From Bacillus sp. FJAT-27251 (GTDB lineage Bacteria > Bacillota > Bacilli > Bacillales > Cytobacillaceae), in assembly GCF_001273925.1 (NCBI RefSeq), contig NZ_LIGG01000001.1, positions 4,857,837 to 4,905,838 on the forward strand: 48,002 bases of DNA. The letters are read 5' to 3'. Position numbers and translations under genes: made by a program. The notes under the pieces are model-generated. The model ran no database searches and was not told the origin of the DNA. It worked only from the letters and a program-made list of their open reading frames with translations. Within the stretch, counting starts at the first letter, position 1. Each line of letters starts with the position of its first letter. This document shows positions 46,676-48,002 of the stretch, in pieces.

Positions 46676-46700
46676 AAAAAGGCTGCCATCCGGCAGCCTT
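46676..46700 (-). terminator. Terminator of the mutS2-yshE unit
   Basis: Perfect stem AAGGCTGCC (46679-46687) with GGCAGCCTT (46692-46700), 4-nt loop, and TTTTTAG on the minus strand. It starts 2 bp after the stop of the 27-codon frame, which supports that frame being transcribed as the last cistron. Confidence 0.92.
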
Positions 46701-46702
46701 CA

Positions 46703-46786
46703 TCAGGCAATAAACAACATATAAATAAGGCCTATTGCCATGAACACAAGGCAAAGGGCCAGCAATACTTTTGCTAAAGTTTCCAA
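46703..46786 (-). CDS. Possible 27-residue single-pass membrane peptide
   Basis: A 27-codon frame starting TTG at 46786, with AGGGGAG 6 bp upstream. The product begins METLAKVLLALC and is hydrophobic almost throughout (AlcLVFMAIGLIYMLFIA-like), enough for one transmembrane helix. It lies 15 bp after yshE and directly before the operon terminator. The TTG start, ribosome site, composition and placement favour a real small membrane protein; the length means chance cannot be excluded. Function unknown. Confidence 0.5.
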   Translation of the reverse strand: METLAKVLLALCLVFMAIGLIYMLFIA

Positions 46787-46801
46787 GTCTCTCTCCCCTT
46801 A

Positions 46802-47206
46802 CTATATACCTGCACCAATGACATAGCTCAGTCCGACAGAGATGACCATTGAAATCAGCCCTACTGCCCGATTGTCATTCTGGATCTCCTGGTCAATATT
46901 AAATTTGGGTGTCATGAACTCGAAGATAAAATACCCTGCCAATAGAAGAAGATAGCCGTAGACTCCCCAGCTGACCATATTCAGGAGAGAATCATGCTGC
47001 AGGATGGAGTGGCGGAAGATATTGGCTACGCCAAAAATTTTCCCGCCAGTGGCCATGGCGACAGACAGGTTTCCCTTTTTAATTTCTTCCCAGTTGCGAT
47101 ACTTGGTCACAAGCTCAAAGATGGCCAGAAACACAATCGTGCAGAGAATCGCCACACTGTAATAGCCGGCTGTCGCAACAAACTCATTTTCCCAGAACTG
47201 ATTCAT
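46802..47206 (-). CDS. yshE: DUF350 membrane protein, YshE-like
   Basis: A 134-residue integral membrane protein with four predicted helices: GYYSVAILCTIVFLAIFEL, an amphipathic GGKIFGVANIF stretch, WGVYGYLLLLAGYFIFEF, and a C-terminal GLISMVISVGLSYVIGAGI. It belongs to the DUF350 family, function unknown. The ATG at 47206 (product MNQFWENEF) is preceded by GGCGGGAAGGG; an in-frame ATG at 47224 overlaps the mutS2 stop and would give six more residues, so the start is uncertain. Position after mutS2 matches B. subtilis yshE. Confidence 0.88.
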   Translation of the reverse strand: MNQFWENEFVATAGYYSVAILCTIVFLAIFELVTKYRNWEEIKKGNLSVAMATGGKIFGVANIFRHSILQHDSLLNMVSWGVYGYLLLLAGYFIFEFMTPKFNIDQEIQNDNRAVGLISMVISVGLSYVIGAGI

Positions 47207-47220
47207 ACCCTTCCCGCCAA

Positions 47221-48002
47221 TCATTTAAATTCAACGATGGTTACACCGGTTCCGCCTTCACCTGCTTCGCCAAAGCGGCTTTTCTTAACAGAACGGTGGT
47301 TTTTCAGATACTCCTGTACCCCCCGCATCAAGGCCCCGGTCCCTTTGCCATGGATGATTGAAACCCGCGGATAGCCGGCAAGCAAGGCATCATCAATATA
47401 CTTCTCAGTGCGCATCAGCGCATCCTCGTACCGTTCCCCTCGCAGGTCGAGTTCAAGCCCGACATGGCTGTCCCTGCCTTTTACCACTGCAACAGATTTT
47501 TTCTCCTGCTGTTTGGGTGTATCGATATACTCCAAATCCCGCTCATTTACTTTCATTTTCAAAATGCCGATCTGCACCTGCCACTCATGATCCGAGGTGC
47601 GGTCCACCAAATGGCCTTTTTGTCCAAATGTCGTGACCATTACTTCATCCCCAGGCTGGAATTCATGCCTGGACGGCTTGGCTTTCCCGGCTTTTTTGAC
47701 GAGCGCTTTTTCCGGTGCCGCTTCGGCCAGGCGCTTCCGGGCATCAATCAGCTCGTGTTCCTTTACTTGAGCGCTCTTCTCAAGTCTTAGCTTACGCAGG
47801 TCGCGGATGACTTCCTCTGCCTCTTCCCTTGCTTTTTCCACAATGGAAGCGGCTTTGTCCTTCGCTTTGGCTTCCAGCTCTTCTTTCCGCTCATAATAGG
47901 CAGCCATTTGCTTCTGCAAATCCTTATGCAGCATTTCCGCGGATTTCAGGAGCTCATGCGCTTCCTCTGCTTCCCTTTCAGCCTGCCGCCTGCTCTCCTC
48001 AA
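47221..48002 (-). CDS. mutS2: MutS2 endonuclease, 3' part of gene
   Basis: The C-terminal ~260 residues of MutS2; the gene continues past the right window edge, so the ATPase part is not seen. Visible parts are a long charged coiled coil (AERE and KAREEAEEVIRDLRKLRLEK), a KOW-like segment (FQPGDEVMVTTFGQKG) and the C-terminal Smr nuclease domain with LDLRGERYEDA and HGKGTGALMRGVQ. MutS2 acts on branched DNA and, in B. subtilis, on collided ribosomes. A frame start at 47934 is an internal methionine, not the gene start. Confidence 0.95.
   Translation of the reverse strand, partial: EESRRQAEREAEEAHELLKSAEMLHKDLQKQMAAYYERKEELEAKAKDKAASIVEKAREEAEEVIRDLRKLRLEKSAQVKEHELIDARKRLAEAAPEKALVKKAGKAKPSRHEFQPGDEVMVTTFGQKGHLVDRTSDHEWQVQIGILKMKVNERDLEYIDTPKQQEKKSVAVVKGRDSHVGLELDLRGERYEDALMRTEKYIDDALLAGYPRVSIIHGKGTGALMRGVQEYLKNHRSVKKSRFGEAGEGGTGVTIVEFK

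Overview
The window is the core chromosome of a spore-forming member of the Bacillaceae. The evidence is the near-continuous gene order mutS2, yshE, lcfA, fadR, fadB, etfB, etfA, trxA, uvrC, lysC, yslB, sdhCAB, gerE, ysmB, racE, gerM, rph, ysnA, ysnB, ilv-leu, ysoA, tig, clpX, lonB, lonA, ysxC, which I recall as the Bacillus subtilis order. The sporulation and germination genes gerE, gerM and lonB, an encoded-CCA tRNA-Arg, GGAGG-type ribosome binding sites and several TTG/GTG starts agree. The species cannot be named from sequence alone. Almost every gene is on the minus strand; yslB is the only convincing plus-strand gene.

Layout, left to right: (1) 1-1330, a non-syntenic edge with a 52/53-bp repeat array and a lone amino-acid-type ABC binding lipoprotein. 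(2) 1360-10558, protein quality control: YsxC GTPase, LonA, forespore LonB, ClpX, trigger factor and a TPR protein. (3) 10901-20182, branched-chain amino acid synthesis: ilvE, then ilvBHC-leuABCD behind a leucine (CUC) T-box. (4) 20575-20886, a tRNA-Arg(UCU) unit with a strong promoter and a stray copy of the tRNA 5' end. (5) 20951-26480, ysnB, ysnA, rph, gerM, racE, ysmB and gerE, interrupted by a 590-bp array of 52-bp repeats between gerM and racE. (6) 26698-32523, a 1941-residue secreted amylopullulanase with two GH13 catalytic modules, preceded by two cre-like operators. (7) 32902-38696, succinate dehydrogenase, yslB and lysC with a lysine riboswitch. (8) 38697-48002, uvrC, trxA, the fatty-acid oxidation genes etfA, etfB, fadB, fadR and lcfA with a FadR-type operator, a possible 27-residue membrane peptide, yshE and the 3' part of mutS2.

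The regulation readable in the DNA is rich: a T-box, an L-box, a FadR palindrome, cre-like sites, a CodY-like box, and candidate sigma-F (lonB) and sigma-K (gerE) promoters. The fatty-acid genes form a coherent beta-oxidation unit passing electrons to ETF, and the sdh operon links to the same respiratory chain.

The least explained features are non-coding. Two unrelated-looking intergenic arrays (window left edge and gerM-racE) both have a 52-bp period and a GGTACC/GGTnACC palindrome in each unit. A third array with a 21-bp period lies beyond leuD, and a long foldable repeat sits at the end of sdhB. No CRISPR array, prophage, transposase or recognised defence system is present.
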